A stretch of 64,000 nucleotides of DNA. Source: an uncultured bacterium (GTDB lineage Bacteria; Verrucomicrobiota; Verrucomicrobiia; CAIQCK01). Positions 1 through 9,403 of this stretch are shown here, in pieces. The stretch spans positions 1 to 64,000 of the forward strand of contig CAIQCK010000071.1 of NCBI GenBank assembly GCA_903870275.1, written 5' to 3'. Made by a program: the position numbers and the translations under genes. Each line of letters opens with the position of its first letter. Within the stretch, counting starts at the first letter, position 1. The notes beneath the pieces are model-generated. The model saw only the letters and a program-made list of their open reading frames with translations, ran no database searches and was not told the origin of the DNA.

Positions 1-120
1 ATTGCTACGCCAGTTCTTTGAAAATGGAGTAATGGGTTGATGGAGGGATGGAGCATTGAAAGGATTGGCGTCCGTTGACGTTCGGAGTTCCGCGTTCAGC
101 CGTAACCATGCAGTTGGCCG

Positions 121-197
121 GTAGGGCGCGACCGCTGGACGCGCCGCTTGTCTGCAACCACGCAACGGCTGCGGCGCGCCCAGCGGTCGCGCCCTAC
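121..197. repeat. Long inverted repeat, REP-like
   Basis: Two 27-nt arms (121-147 and 171-197) are reverse complements at 26 of 27 positions, separated by a 23-nt loop. The arms begin GTAGGGCGCGACCGCTGG. No gene is supported in the first 799 bases: the stretch holds this palindrome, short tandem arrays (359-673) and a second palindrome (697-739). Confidence 0.8.
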
Positions 198-358
198 CCG
201 CACTAACAGGTGAATCGCGTCTTCACTGGAAAAACGATTCCTCCGCTTTGTATCGGTGGTGAGAGAACGTGGAAAGAGGCCGAGGCAACTGCATGATGAC
301 GGCTTCAGGCGGCTCTTGTTTGCGCCCGGACCGGCTGAAGCCGGGACACCAACGGCCC

Positions 359-673
359 GATCCGACCTGATCCGACCGAATCCGGCTAAATCCGACTAAA
401 AAATCCGGCCATCAATATGTTGCAAATGCACGTTTTCAATCCACAGCCGGGAAGAACCCCAAACGCGTCTCCAGTCAAACACAGTCCGACTGCATCCGAG
501 TGAATCCGTGTGAATCCTTTGTGAATCCGACTCAATCCGACTGAATCCGACTATTATAACACAACCGCACGATTCTGATCTGCCGCCGGGGAGAGAGTCT
601 CCAACCGCGTTTCCGGTCAAAGCCAGTCAAGGCCAGTCAAAGCCAGTCAAGGCCAGTCAAAGTGAGTCAAAGT
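359..673. repeat. Degenerate short tandem arrays
   Basis: Runs of 9-10-bp units appear at 359-409 and 484-553 (units like AATCCGACT) and at 617-673 (units like AGTCAAAGCC). Each of the last two arrays is preceded by a related lead-in, CGCGTCTCCAGTCAAA near 459 and CGCGTTTCCGGTCAAA near 606, so the block looks like a duplicated composite repeat. A similar array occurs near 11020-11070. Confidence 0.7.
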
Positions 674-696
674 GATAACGCCTATTATTTTTTCTC

Positions 697-739
697 ACGC
701 AAAGGCGCGAAGCGGCCAGGATGTTTTGCGCCTTTGCGT
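697..739. repeat. Inverted repeat with 12-bp arms
   Basis: ACGCAAAGGCGC (697-708) is the exact reverse complement of GCGCCTTTGCGT (728-739). It lies downstream of the isomerase gene at 800-1561 (reverse strand) and could act as a terminator, but the same kind of core recurs at 16744-16802, which suggests a dispersed repeat. Confidence 0.65.
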
Positions 740-799
740 CTTGGCGTGACACAAGCCCTCTCCGCTCTGCATTCTCTGCGTCTCTGCGTTGAAATCCGC

Positions 800-1561
800 C
801 TACGCCCGCTGCAATTCCAGCCAGAGGGCGCGGTAGTATTTCATCAGGCGCACCGGGTCGGAGGTCTCGGCGATCTCGCAGAGGGTGAAGCGGTCGTAGT
901 TGATCTGCTTGAAGCAGGCGAACAGCTCGCGCCACGGGTAGGCGGCGTTGCAGAGTTCGTTGATGTGGCAGCTCTTGATGTCCCTGGCGAGGAGACCGAA
1001 GTATTCCTTCACGGAGCCGTTGACGACGTCGCCGGGGTTGGAGTTCCAGCAGGCGCCGACGTTGCGTTGGTCGCAATGATCGAGGATCTCGCGGATGTGC
1101 GGCGGGTGGGAGCTGTCCTTGCCGTGGACTTCGAGCCAGACTTCGACGCCGAGGTCGGCGGCAACCTTGCCGCACTCGGCGAGGGATTTGCCGATCTGCT
1201 CCAGCGTCTTGTGGACGGGCACGTCCTTGGGAATGCCGTTGGGCCGGACCTTGACGCCGCGCGCGCCGATGTCGGCGGCGAGCTTGGCGAACTCGGCACA
1301 GGTGTCGATGTTCTTGCGGACGACGGCGGGGTCGGGCGAGTGGAACTCGCAGACGGAGCCGACGCCCCAGATGGTGAGGCCGCCGTCGGCGCAACGTTGC
1401 TTGACTTCCTTGCGCTGCTCCGGCGAGAGCGACGGCTCGACGCCGTGGGCGTGGGTGGTGCGGAATTCCACGCCCTCAAAGCCGGTGGCCTTGCAGTTCT
1501 TGATGAGGGTGGCGAGGTCCCACTTGGGAGCGAGGTTGTAGGTGACGAGTCCGAGTTTCAT
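800..1561 (-). CDS. Sugar phosphate isomerase/epimerase, TIM barrel
   Basis: A 253-residue protein of the xylose-isomerase-like TIM-barrel (AP endonuclease family 2 fold) group. Typical blocks are visible: an N-terminal strand KLGLVTYNL, a GFEGVEFRTTHAHG segment, WLEVHGKDSSHPPHI near the middle with metal-ligand-type Glu and His, and a C-terminal barrel strand. Family members isomerise or epimerise keto sugars or sugar acids; the substrate cannot be read from the sequence. No signal peptide is present, so it should be cytoplasmic. It is downstream of the ThuA-like gene on the same strand with a 27-bp gap, as often seen in sugar-catabolic clusters of PVC bacteria. Confidence 0.85.
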   Translation of the reverse strand: MKLGLVTYNLAPKWDLATLIKNCKATGFEGVEFRTTHAHGVEPSLSPEQRKEVKQRCADGGLTIWGVGSVCEFHSPDPAVVRKNIDTCAEFAKLAADIGARGVKVRPNGIPKDVPVHKTLEQIGKSLAECGKVAADLGVEVWLEVHGKDSSHPPHIREILDHCDQRNVGACWNSNPGDVVNGSVKEYFGLLARDIKSCHINELCNAAYPWRELFACFKQINYDRFTLCEIAETSDPVRLMKYYRALWLELQRA

Positions 1562-1588
1562 CGTGAGGTCAGGCTCCTTTCAGGCGCG

Positions 1589-2509
1589 CTACGGTTTCGC
1601 GGGCGCAGGCACAGGCTTGGGCGCGGCGGGTTTGCGCGGCGGCTTCGAGTCGAGGTTGGCCTTGAGTTCGTCCTCGGTCGGGCTGGACTGCACGCCGTCG
1701 GCGGGCACCTCGACCTTGGCGATCCAAAGGATGGAGTTGAGCACGACCTTGCGGAAATCGCCGTTGCCCCAGTTCTTGTGGTAGTGGCCGCCGGTGAAGC
1801 CGAAGCCGCGCGAGCCGCCGCTGTTTTCGGCGACCCACATCATGTGCTGCGGCTCGCCGTTCTTAACGGCCTCGCGCACGGCGGGATTGCCCTCGTGCGG
1901 GCCGTCTTTCCGTTTCATCGTGCTCTCCGGCGCGACTGCCGAGAGGATCGCCGTGACGCCCTTCATGCCCTCGCGGAAACGCATGTGGAAATACCATTCG
2001 TCGTTGATCATGAACGGCTTGACGCCGCGCGTGACGGGATGGTTGGGCAACGTCTTGTAGTCGGCCTCCCAATGCGGGTTGACCGACCAGTTGATCTCGA
2101 AACAGCCGCCGATCCAGTCGAGAAATTCCTTCTGGCCCTTCGAAATCGTCGGTTCGCAGGCGTAGTGGACCACGCCGAAGCCGACGCCTTTCTTCACGAG
2201 CGCGTCGAGCTGCTGGAGGCGGTCGCCCTGGAGTGCCGGATGGCCGCCGCCGCCGTCGCTGTAGATCACCACCGCCGCCGCGCCGTCGAACTCGCCCTGC
2301 TCCGGCCACTCGCCGCTCAAGTGATGGGTGACCGTCACGCCGGGAACGCTGGCGAGGCATTTCTTGAAGAGCAGCACGCCGGCGTTGTGCTCGTGCTCGC
2401 CGGGGCCATGGCTGGGCCGGCCGGCGATGAGAATAATCCGGGCGTCACCGGCTGCAGCGAGCGTCAAGGAACAAAGAAACGTGAGGGCGGCGAGAAGCAG
2501 TCTTTTCAT
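1589..2509 (-). CDS. Secreted ThuA-like domain protein
   Basis: The chosen start gives MKRLLLAALTFLCSLTLAAA, a clear signal peptide; a longer frame upstream adds 22 residues with no such sense. The mature part opens with a ThuA-like (glutamine-amidotransferase-like fold) segment, RIILIAGRPSHGPGEHEHNA, followed by VVIYSDGGGGHPA and GVGFGVVHYACEP. The family is implicated in carbohydrate utilisation, but its reaction is not established. The C-terminus is a Pro/Ala/Lys-rich tail. It forms a likely two-gene unit with the isomerase downstream and is divergent from the RbsD-like gene at 2634. Confidence 0.88.
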   Translation of the reverse strand: MKRLLLAALTFLCSLTLAAAGDARIILIAGRPSHGPGEHEHNAGVLLFKKCLASVPGVTVTHHLSGEWPEQGEFDGAAAVVIYSDGGGGHPALQGDRLQQLDALVKKGVGFGVVHYACEPTISKGQKEFLDWIGGCFEINWSVNPHWEADYKTLPNHPVTRGVKPFMINDEWYFHMRFREGMKGVTAILSAVAPESTMKRKDGPHEGNPAVREAVKNGEPQHMMWVAENSGGSRGFGFTGGHYHKNWGNGDFRKVVLNSILWIAKVEVPADGVQSSPTEDELKANLDSKPPRKPAAPKPVPAPAKP

Positions 2510-2633
2510 GGGGCCGGAGTGTGCCACGCCGCGGGAAATTATCAAGAGCGGCGGCGGCCATTTTCTGCTTTCCATCCGGCGGTGTTGTCTCGACTATACG
2601 CGCCGTCCGTTTTCAAACTCAGGAGACATCATC

Positions 2634-3023
2634 ATGTTGAAGCAAGGCATTCTGAACCCGGCGATCAATTCGCTGCTCAGCCGCGTGCGCCACACCAACA
2701 CGCTGGTCATCGCCGACCGCGGTTTCCCGTTCTGGCCGGAGATCGAGACGGTGGACATCTCGCTGGTGGACGGCGTGCCGACGGTGTTGCAGGTGCTCGC
2801 CGCCATCCGGTCCAATTTCGTCATCGGCCGCGCGTTCATGGCGAGGGAGTTCACCCTCCACAACACCAAGACGGTGCAGAACGCGCTCACGAGGACGCTG
2901 GCTGGCGTGCCGGTCGAGTTCGAGCCGCACATCGAGTTCAAGAAACGCGTGCCGCGCGCCATCGGCCTCATCCGCACCGGCGACACGGTCCAATACGCCA
3001 ACCTGATCATCGAATCCGCCTGA
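2634..3023 (+). CDS. RbsD/FucU-type sugar mutarotase
   Basis: A 129-residue protein starting at an ATG preceded by AGGAGA at 2621-2626. The sequence MLKQGILNPAINSLLSRVRH and the ADRGFPFWP block match the RbsD/FucU family, decameric enzymes that interconvert pyranose and furanose or alpha and beta anomers of sugars such as ribose or fucose. The conserved His expected near residue 20 is present (RVRHTNT), and the C-terminal RTGDTVQYANLIIESA block is typical. The gene is 14 bp upstream of a PHP-domain gene on the same strand. Ribose versus fucose specificity cannot be decided. Confidence 0.88.
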   Translation: MLKQGILNPAINSLLSRVRHTNTLVIADRGFPFWPEIETVDISLVDGVPTVLQVLAAIRSNFVIGRAFMAREFTLHNTKTVQNALTRTLAGVPVEFEPHIEFKKRVPRAIGLIRTGDTVQYANLIIESA

Positions 3024-3037
3024 CGAATCCCCCGCCC

Positions 3038-4129
3038 ATGACTGAATCCCTTTTCCGCGAAGCCGCCGCGCAGCTCGACGCGCGCACCCTGGACGAACGA
3101 CTGGCCGCGCTGGTGAAACTGCACGGACTGGAGCAACGCGGCGCCATCGGCCCTGCAACGCCGAAGATCGGCCCCGCACTACCGTCCTACGACCACGTTC
3201 ACACCTGCGTCTCCTACGGCGACGCCGCGCCCGGCGTTTACTCGGTGGCGCGGATGGTGTGGGCGGCGCACGAAGCGCGGGCGTTCTCCATCCTCAGCGT
3301 CGAACACGAGTCGGTGGCGCACATGGACGAGGCGATCCAGGCGGCGACCATCGTCAACCGCGGCATGGAGCAGCCGTTGCGGCTCGCGCTGGCGGTGGAG
3401 TTCAAGACGCCCATCGCGATCAACGACGCCGTCTCGAAAAAGTTCAGCGACACGATCCTGAAGGCGTGGGGCCAGGGCGAGGCCGCGTGGGTCGTGGCGG
3501 TCGGCGCGCGGCGCACGCCGGAACTGGAGCGGCTGGTTCGCCAGTTTCAGAAGGCCAAGCGCGTGCGCTCGGAGCAACAATTGGAAAAGCTGAACCGGCA
3601 CCTGAAACTCGCGCGGCCGCTGAAACTTTCCGCCATCCTCACACCCGAAGGCAACGTCACCGACCGGCAATTGACGCTGGCGGTGGCGCGCGCCGAACTC
3701 GGCGGTGTGGACGAGAAGGCGCTCGCGCGGCGCGGCGGCGAAGTGCGGCGGATGCTGAATCCGGGCGGGCCGGCCTACGCGCCGTTTCCGCCGGGCCTGC
3801 CGGCGTATCAGGAACTGGTCGGCCAGCTCGCGCGCTGGGGCACGCTGCCGACGTTCACCGCGCAGCTCCGGGAACGCGAGTTGGAGGAGTTTCTGCCGGT
3901 GCTGAAATCGTGGGGCATGGCGGCGCTGGACACGGCGGGCATCGAGCCGCACGAGCCGAACGCGGCGCGCGACATTGCGACGTATGTGCGGCTGGCGCAG
4001 CAGCACGGGCTGGCGTTTTTCGGCGGCTCCGACTATCGCGGTGTCGGCACCGGCTGGCAGCAGCACGCGCCGTGGATGGACCATCCGCTGATCCGCGCCT
4101 CCATCGAGCGCGTGGCGCACCGGTTTTGA
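3038..4129 (+). CDS. PHP-domain metal-dependent hydrolase
   Basis: A 363-residue protein following the RbsD-like gene by 14 bp. After an alpha-helical N-terminus, a PHP-type metal-binding block DHVHTCVSYGDAAPG occurs near residue 50, then a helix MVWAAHEARAFSILSVEHES resembling the second PHP motif. A further metal-ligand-like block, IEPHEPNAARDI, and GLAFFGGSDYRGVGTGW lie near the C-terminus. PHP proteins are phosphoesterases; here the partner and substrate are unknown, and the operon suggests a role in sugar metabolism. The frame stays open for over 2 kb upstream, but that part is antisense to other genes. Confidence 0.75.
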   Translation: MTESLFREAAAQLDARTLDERLAALVKLHGLEQRGAIGPATPKIGPALPSYDHVHTCVSYGDAAPGVYSVARMVWAAHEARAFSILSVEHESVAHMDEAIQAATIVNRGMEQPLRLALAVEFKTPIAINDAVSKKFSDTILKAWGQGEAAWVVAVGARRTPELERLVRQFQKAKRVRSEQQLEKLNRHLKLARPLKLSAILTPEGNVTDRQLTLAVARAELGGVDEKALARRGGEVRRMLNPGGPAYAPFPPGLPAYQELVGQLARWGTLPTFTAQLRERELEEFLPVLKSWGMAALDTAGIEPHEPNAARDIATYVRLAQQHGLAFFGGSDYRGVGTGWQQHAPWMDHPLIRASIERVAHRF

Positions 4130-4337
4130 TTCTGGATTTTCGATTTCGGATTTCGGATTGAGAGACAACGCATTCCGAATGTAGGAGGGGCCTCAGCGCC
4201 TCAATGCGTGGGTTGTATCATCTGCCCAGCGGGGAGTCAGGCGATTCTGTTGAAGGATGGGTCGCGTTCTCCGAACGCGATTCGACTGTCACGGCATGAC
4301 GGAAAGGGCGTTGGGAGAACGCGCTCCACCTGTTGCC

Positions 4338-5138
4338 TTATCTCGCTGGTGAGTCCGAGTCCATGCGTTTCACCTTCCCCGCGGCAAACTTCGCCACCTG
4401 GTGCGCGACGCGGTGGAGGACGCGCACGTCGCGGTTTTCCAGCACGGCGCGGGTGAAGACGCGGCGGAGCGGGCGCGCGAACGATTCGGGGTCGCCGTGG
4501 TGCGGGCGGAACCCCACCTGCATCATCGCGGCGACGAAATGCCCGATGGCGCGCTCGACTTCGAGATCCGGCGCAAGGTCGAGTTTCGGGCCGGCGATCT
4601 TGCCGAAGCTGCCGAGAAAGATTTCGTAGGCAACCACCTGCACGGCCTGCGCGAGGTTCAGCGACGGCACGCGGTGGACGGCGGGCACGGTGGTGCAAAG
4701 ATGGCAGCGGCCGAGTTCGTTATCGTAGAGGCCTTTGTCCTCGCGGCCGAAGACAACGCCGACGCGGAACTTTTGCGACACCTCGACGATGTGCGGCACG
4801 ATCTCGCGGATCGGCTGGACCTGCGGAACACCGTCGTCACGCGAGCGGTGCGTGGTGCCGATGAGCCGGTGGATTCCCTCGAACGCCTCGTCGAGCGAAC
4901 CGACGACACGCGCGCCTTGCAGCACGTCGGCGGCGCCGTGCGCGAACGCCACCGCCTGCCGGTTCTCCTTGAACTTGCAGCCGCCGACCACGATGAGTTC
5001 GGTAAAGCCCATCGTCTTGATGGCGCGCGCGGCGCTGCCGACGTTGCCGGGCGTCTGCGGCTCGACAAGGATGAACGCGACGTTAGCCAGGTTGCGCGGC
5101 ACCGGCAGGTCGAGGACTTTGTGCGAAGGTTTTTTCAT
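4338..5138 (-). CDS. tRNA (cytidine/uridine-2'-O-)-methyltransferase, TrmJ-like
   Basis: A 266-residue SpoU/TrmH (SPOUT) family protein. Visible motifs are NVAFILVEPQTPGNVGSAAR (motif 1, with N and R), VGVVFGREDKGLYDNEL (motif 2) and PSLNLAQAVQVVAYEIF (motif 3), which together form the knotted SAM-binding site. The spacing and the C-terminal extension fit TrmJ, which methylates position 32 of tRNA, though TrmL-like enzymes cannot be excluded. A TTG start 18 bp upstream would add six residues. The gene stands alone. Confidence 0.88.
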   Translation of the reverse strand: MKKPSHKVLDLPVPRNLANVAFILVEPQTPGNVGSAARAIKTMGFTELIVVGGCKFKENRQAVAFAHGAADVLQGARVVGSLDEAFEGIHRLIGTTHRSRDDGVPQVQPIREIVPHIVEVSQKFRVGVVFGREDKGLYDNELGRCHLCTTVPAVHRVPSLNLAQAVQVVAYEIFLGSFGKIAGPKLDLAPDLEVERAIGHFVAAMMQVGFRPHHGDPESFARPLRRVFTRAVLENRDVRVLHRVAHQVAKFAAGKVKRMDSDSPAR

Positions 5139-5341
5139 CGAAGTCGTTTTACGCAACGGCGGGTCATCCGATGCGACAGGGCGCAGACCATAAAGACTCC
5201 GTGGCGGCTTGACGAGCGGTTTTTGCCCGAGTCGGGGATTATCCCTGCGCTATTTCGTCATTTCCTGACGTGCGAACCGGCGCTTTCTGTAGCAATGTAG
5301 GACGTGCAAGGGGTGGGGCAAATGCACAGAGGGGAAAGACG

Positions 5342-5809
5342 ATGAAAAGAAAATGGAAAATCGGCGGGCGGCGGGAAGGGCAGGCGCTTTTGGAGACTGC
5401 GCTAACCTTCATCGTTTTCATATTGCTGGTCTTCGGCACCATTGACTTTGCGCGACTGTTCTACGTCCAGATGACGATGCAGAACGCGTTGCGCATGGCG
5501 GCCCGATATGCCGCCACCGGCAACCATCTGACCAACTCGCAGGGCGCCACCCTATCACGCACCAACTCCATTCTCCAGGTGGCGCAACAAAACGCCATGG
5601 GACTTCCGGTGACGTCGATTCAATTCACCAGCCAGTCTTTTGGCAGCGGCAGCGCCGGTGGTCCCGGTGACACGGAAACACTCGCGCTCGGCTGCAATGT
5701 TCAGTTGTTAACACCGTTGATTTCACGGTTTTTCTCCAACGGCGTCTATCGCTTTAATACCAGCGTGATGTATCGAAATGAACCCTTCCCTCCCAGTCAA
5801 ACTAACTAG
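5342..5809 (+). CDS. TadE-like protein
   Basis: A 155-residue protein starting at an ATG behind GGGGAAAG. An RREGQALLETALTFIVF segment, with the pseudopilin-like E, precedes one hydrophobic helix (about residues 17-38) and the TIDFARLFYVQMTMQNALR continuation typical of TadE/TadG pseudopilins. The family works in tight-adherence pili or related secretion at the cytoplasmic membrane. It is the first of three related genes; none of the Tad ATPase, secretin or prepilin peptidase genes lies nearby. Confidence 0.85.
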   Translation: MKRKWKIGGRREGQALLETALTFIVFILLVFGTIDFARLFYVQMTMQNALRMAARYAATGNHLTNSQGATLSRTNSILQVAQQNAMGLPVTSIQFTSQSFGSGSAGGPGDTETLALGCNVQLLTPLISRFFSNGVYRFNTSVMYRNEPFPPSQTN

Positions 5810-6389
5810 CGAACCGGTTGCCCCGTTGGCCACGGCGTTGCACGCGGGAAAGATGCGCCGTATCGGCGGCGGGCCGATGGGTCAGGCGCTGATGGAGCTT
5901 GCCATGATCGTGGTGATTCTGGCGGTCATGGTTATGGCGATGGCGGACTACGGACGGCTGTTTGTGACGCGTCAGATGATGGTCGTCACGAGCCGCGAGG
6001 GCGCCAACCTTGCGGCGCGCGGCACGACGCTGTCCAATGCCGTCTCCGCGATGGTCGCGGCGGCGCCGGCGATGCTTTTCACCAACGGCTACGGAACCAT
6101 CATCGCCTCTGCGGTGACCCGTAACAACAGCGGCGTCGCGACAGTGACGGGACAGGTGAAATGCGGCGCCACCAATTACGCCAGCCGCATCGGCAATCTG
6201 AACGCCACCGGCAATGCCGTGGTGTTGCCGACCACCCAGTTGCCGTCGTCGAACCAGACGTTATACGTGACCGAGGTTTTCTACCCCTACGCCCCAGCCA
6301 CGCCCGTGGGCAATCTGTTGAACTTCCTCCGAGGACAAGGAACGAACACGACGACGACAACGCTTCTGTATGACGTGACGTTTTTTTAG
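5778..6389 (+). CDS. TadE-like protein, second copy
   Basis: A 203-residue protein whose ATG lies 32 bp inside the upstream gene, suggesting coupled translation. It repeats the pattern GQALMELAMIVVILAVMVMAMADYGRLF: a basic stretch, a conserved Glu, one membrane helix, then a Tyr/Phe segment. The extracytoplasmic part is rich in Thr, Asn and Ala. A start at an internal Met near 5853 (MRRIGG) would shorten the N-terminus and remove the overlap. It is probably an assembly partner of the flanking TadE and TadG-like proteins. Confidence 0.82.
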   Translation: MNPSLPVKLTSEPVAPLATALHAGKMRRIGGGPMGQALMELAMIVVILAVMVMAMADYGRLFVTRQMMVVTSREGANLAARGTTLSNAVSAMVAAAPAMLFTNGYGTIIASAVTRNNSGVATVTGQVKCGATNYASRIGNLNATGNAVVLPTTQLPSSNQTLYVTEVFYPYAPATPVGNLLNFLRGQGTNTTTTTLLYDVTFF

Positions 6390-6409
6390 ATGTAAAGGCG
6401 GATAAAGAT

Positions 6410-7660
6410 ATGAGCATCGTCCATCAGTTCCGGCGGGGACGGCGCGGAGAAGCCGGTCAGACTCTGGTTCTCTACGTCATTATGACGTTGGCATTGGTCC
6501 TTGTTGTCGCGATGTGTGTGGATGGGGGGACCATTTACCTGACCAAGGCAGAACTGGACAAAGCAGCAGACGCAGCGGTGCTGACGGCCATCCGAAATCT
6601 GTACCAAGGACAAACTCAGGCGTCCACCCTGGCGCAAGCCGCATTCACGGCCAACTACCGCGGCGGCGGCCCCGCAACGAACGCGCCCGCCGCTTCCATC
6701 ACGTTCGCCACCGATTCCAACAATAACACCACGGTAAGCATCTTGGCCACAGCGACGTTCAACACTTATTTCATGAGAATCATCCCGCGGTTCCAAACGT
6801 TCCAGGTCAGTTCCGCGGCCACCGCCACGCGCGCCAAGCTCATCATGAGCGTCGTGCTCGATCATTCGGGATCCATGCAGAACAATGGCGGCTCTACGGC
6901 GTTGCCGCCAGCGGTGAACACCTTCATCAGTTACTTTGACGACACCATGGATCAGGTCTCCCTGGTCAGCTTCGCCTCGACAACGAACCTGAACGTCTCG
7001 GTGCGAAGGCCGTTCAAGAGCGCCATCACCAGCGCTGTCAATGCCATGACGTTTGGCGGCGCCACCTACGCCGACGGCGGCCTGCAATTGGCATTGCAGC
7101 AGAACAACAGCGTGCCCGTCGCTCCCGGCGATAACACCATCAAGGTTGTGGTGCTTTTCACTGACGGCTACGCCAACACCTTCCAATACACGTGGCCCAC
7201 CAACGCGACCTACAATCTCGGCGGCTTTGATCCTCCCGCCTCCGCTTATGCGGTTTTAAATCCTACAAACGGCGTCCAGCTGACCGACAAGAAAGGCTAT
7301 AACTCCTGGCCGCAGGGTGGCGAGAGCATCCCCGGTTTTTTTAACTCAAGCTGGACCACTTTCCTTTCGGTGGACGGCTCCACCAAAAGCGTGACTCCCG
7401 CCAACTGCACCGCGGAAGGCGGATTACGGGCCTTGGCCACCGCCACCGCCATTCGGAACACCAATATGTATATCTATTGCATCGGCCTCGGCAACGCTCT
7501 GGATCAGAGTTTTCTCCAGCAATTGGCTAACGATCCCGCCGCGTCCACTTACAATCCAAACCAACCTGCCGGTGAAGCCGCCTTCGCGCCCAGCTCCAGC
7601 CAGTTGCAAGCGGTGTTCCAGCAAATTGCCGCCAAAATCCTGATGCGGCTGACGAAATGA
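6410..7660 (+). CDS. TadG-like protein with von Willebrand factor A domain
   Basis: A 416-residue protein with an N-terminal Tad-type membrane helix (GQTLVLYVIMTLALVLVVAMCVD) and then the KAELDKAADAAVLTA segment of putative Flp pilus-assembly TadG proteins. A vWA domain starts near residue 145: MSVVLDHSGSM supplies a metal-ion-dependent adhesion site, and VVVLFTDGYAN the second acidic site. It is 20 bp after the TadE-like gene and completes a three-gene membrane-anchored cluster. A role in surface attachment is inferred. Confidence 0.85.
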   Translation: MSIVHQFRRGRRGEAGQTLVLYVIMTLALVLVVAMCVDGGTIYLTKAELDKAADAAVLTAIRNLYQGQTQASTLAQAAFTANYRGGGPATNAPAASITFATDSNNNTTVSILATATFNTYFMRIIPRFQTFQVSSAATATRAKLIMSVVLDHSGSMQNNGGSTALPPAVNTFISYFDDTMDQVSLVSFASTTNLNVSVRRPFKSAITSAVNAMTFGGATYADGGLQLALQQNNSVPVAPGDNTIKVVVLFTDGYANTFQYTWPTNATYNLGGFDPPASAYAVLNPTNGVQLTDKKGYNSWPQGGESIPGFFNSSWTTFLSVDGSTKSVTPANCTAEGGLRALATATAIRNTNMYIYCIGLGNALDQSFLQQLANDPAASTYNPNQPAGEAAFAPSSSQLQAVFQQIAAKILMRLTK

Positions 7661-7724
7661 GGACGGCGACGAACAGGCGGCATCGCCATGGCGATCGCCG
7701 CAAACCCCTGACCCGCGGCTGCGG

Positions 7725-8341
7725 CTAACGGCTCAGCGTTCCCTTGGTGCTCGGCACGCCCTGCACACGCGCGTCGCGCTGGCAGGCAAGATCGAGCGCC
7801 TTGGCCAGCGCCTTGAAAATGCCTTCGATCATGTGGTGCGCGTCGCGGCCGGACTGGATAACAATGTGCAGGTTCATCGCCGCGCCGGTGGCCAGCGCGC
7901 GCAAAAATTCCTCCACAAGCTGCGGCGTGAACCGCTCGCTCGCCGTGCGGCCGATGACAGCGCCGCCGGCTTTCATCAGCCGCCTGCCTTCATAGACCAG
8001 CACCGGCCGGCCGCTGAAGTCGAGCGTCGCCTCCACGCGCGCCTCGTCCATCGGCACGCGCGACCAGCCGTAGCGTTTGATGCCGCGCTTGTCGCCGAGC
8101 GCCTGCGCGAACGCCTGCCCCAGCGCGATGCCGCAGTCCTCGACGGTGTGGTGGAAATCAACCTCGATGTCGCCCTTGCAGCGCAACCGCAGGTCGCAAA
8201 GCGAGTGCTTGGCCAGCAGCGTCAGCATGTGGTCGAAGAACGGGATGCCCGTTTTCACGTCGCCTTTGCCGCGGCCATCCACGTTGAGCGTCAGATCAAT
8301 CTTCGTTTCTCCGGTGTAACGTTTGATGGTTGCAGAGCGTT

Positions 8342-8345
<4 letters not shown>
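7725..8345 (-). CDS. hisB: Imidazoleglycerol-phosphate dehydratase
   Basis: A 206-residue protein matching monofunctional HisB, which converts imidazole glycerol phosphate to imidazole acetol phosphate in histidine synthesis. The metal-binding blocks are visible: FFDHMLTLLAKH, DFHHTVEDCGIALGQA and QSGRDAHHMIEGIFKALAKAL. It is the last gene of a hisD-hisC-hisB unit. Its ATG overlaps the hisC stop by 4 bp, so translation is probably coupled. Confidence 0.97.

Positions 8346-9399
<1,054 letters not shown>

Positions 9400-9403
<4 letters not shown>

Noticed and set aside
359..673. The short tandem arrays as a CRISPR
   Set aside because: Units are 9-10 bp with no spacers, and no cas genes are present.
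662..3037. A 1155-codon frame whose first two thirds precede the PHP gene
   Set aside because: It is antisense to the isomerase and ThuA-like genes and its composition is that of a GC-rich shadow frame; only the part from 3038 has family motifs.
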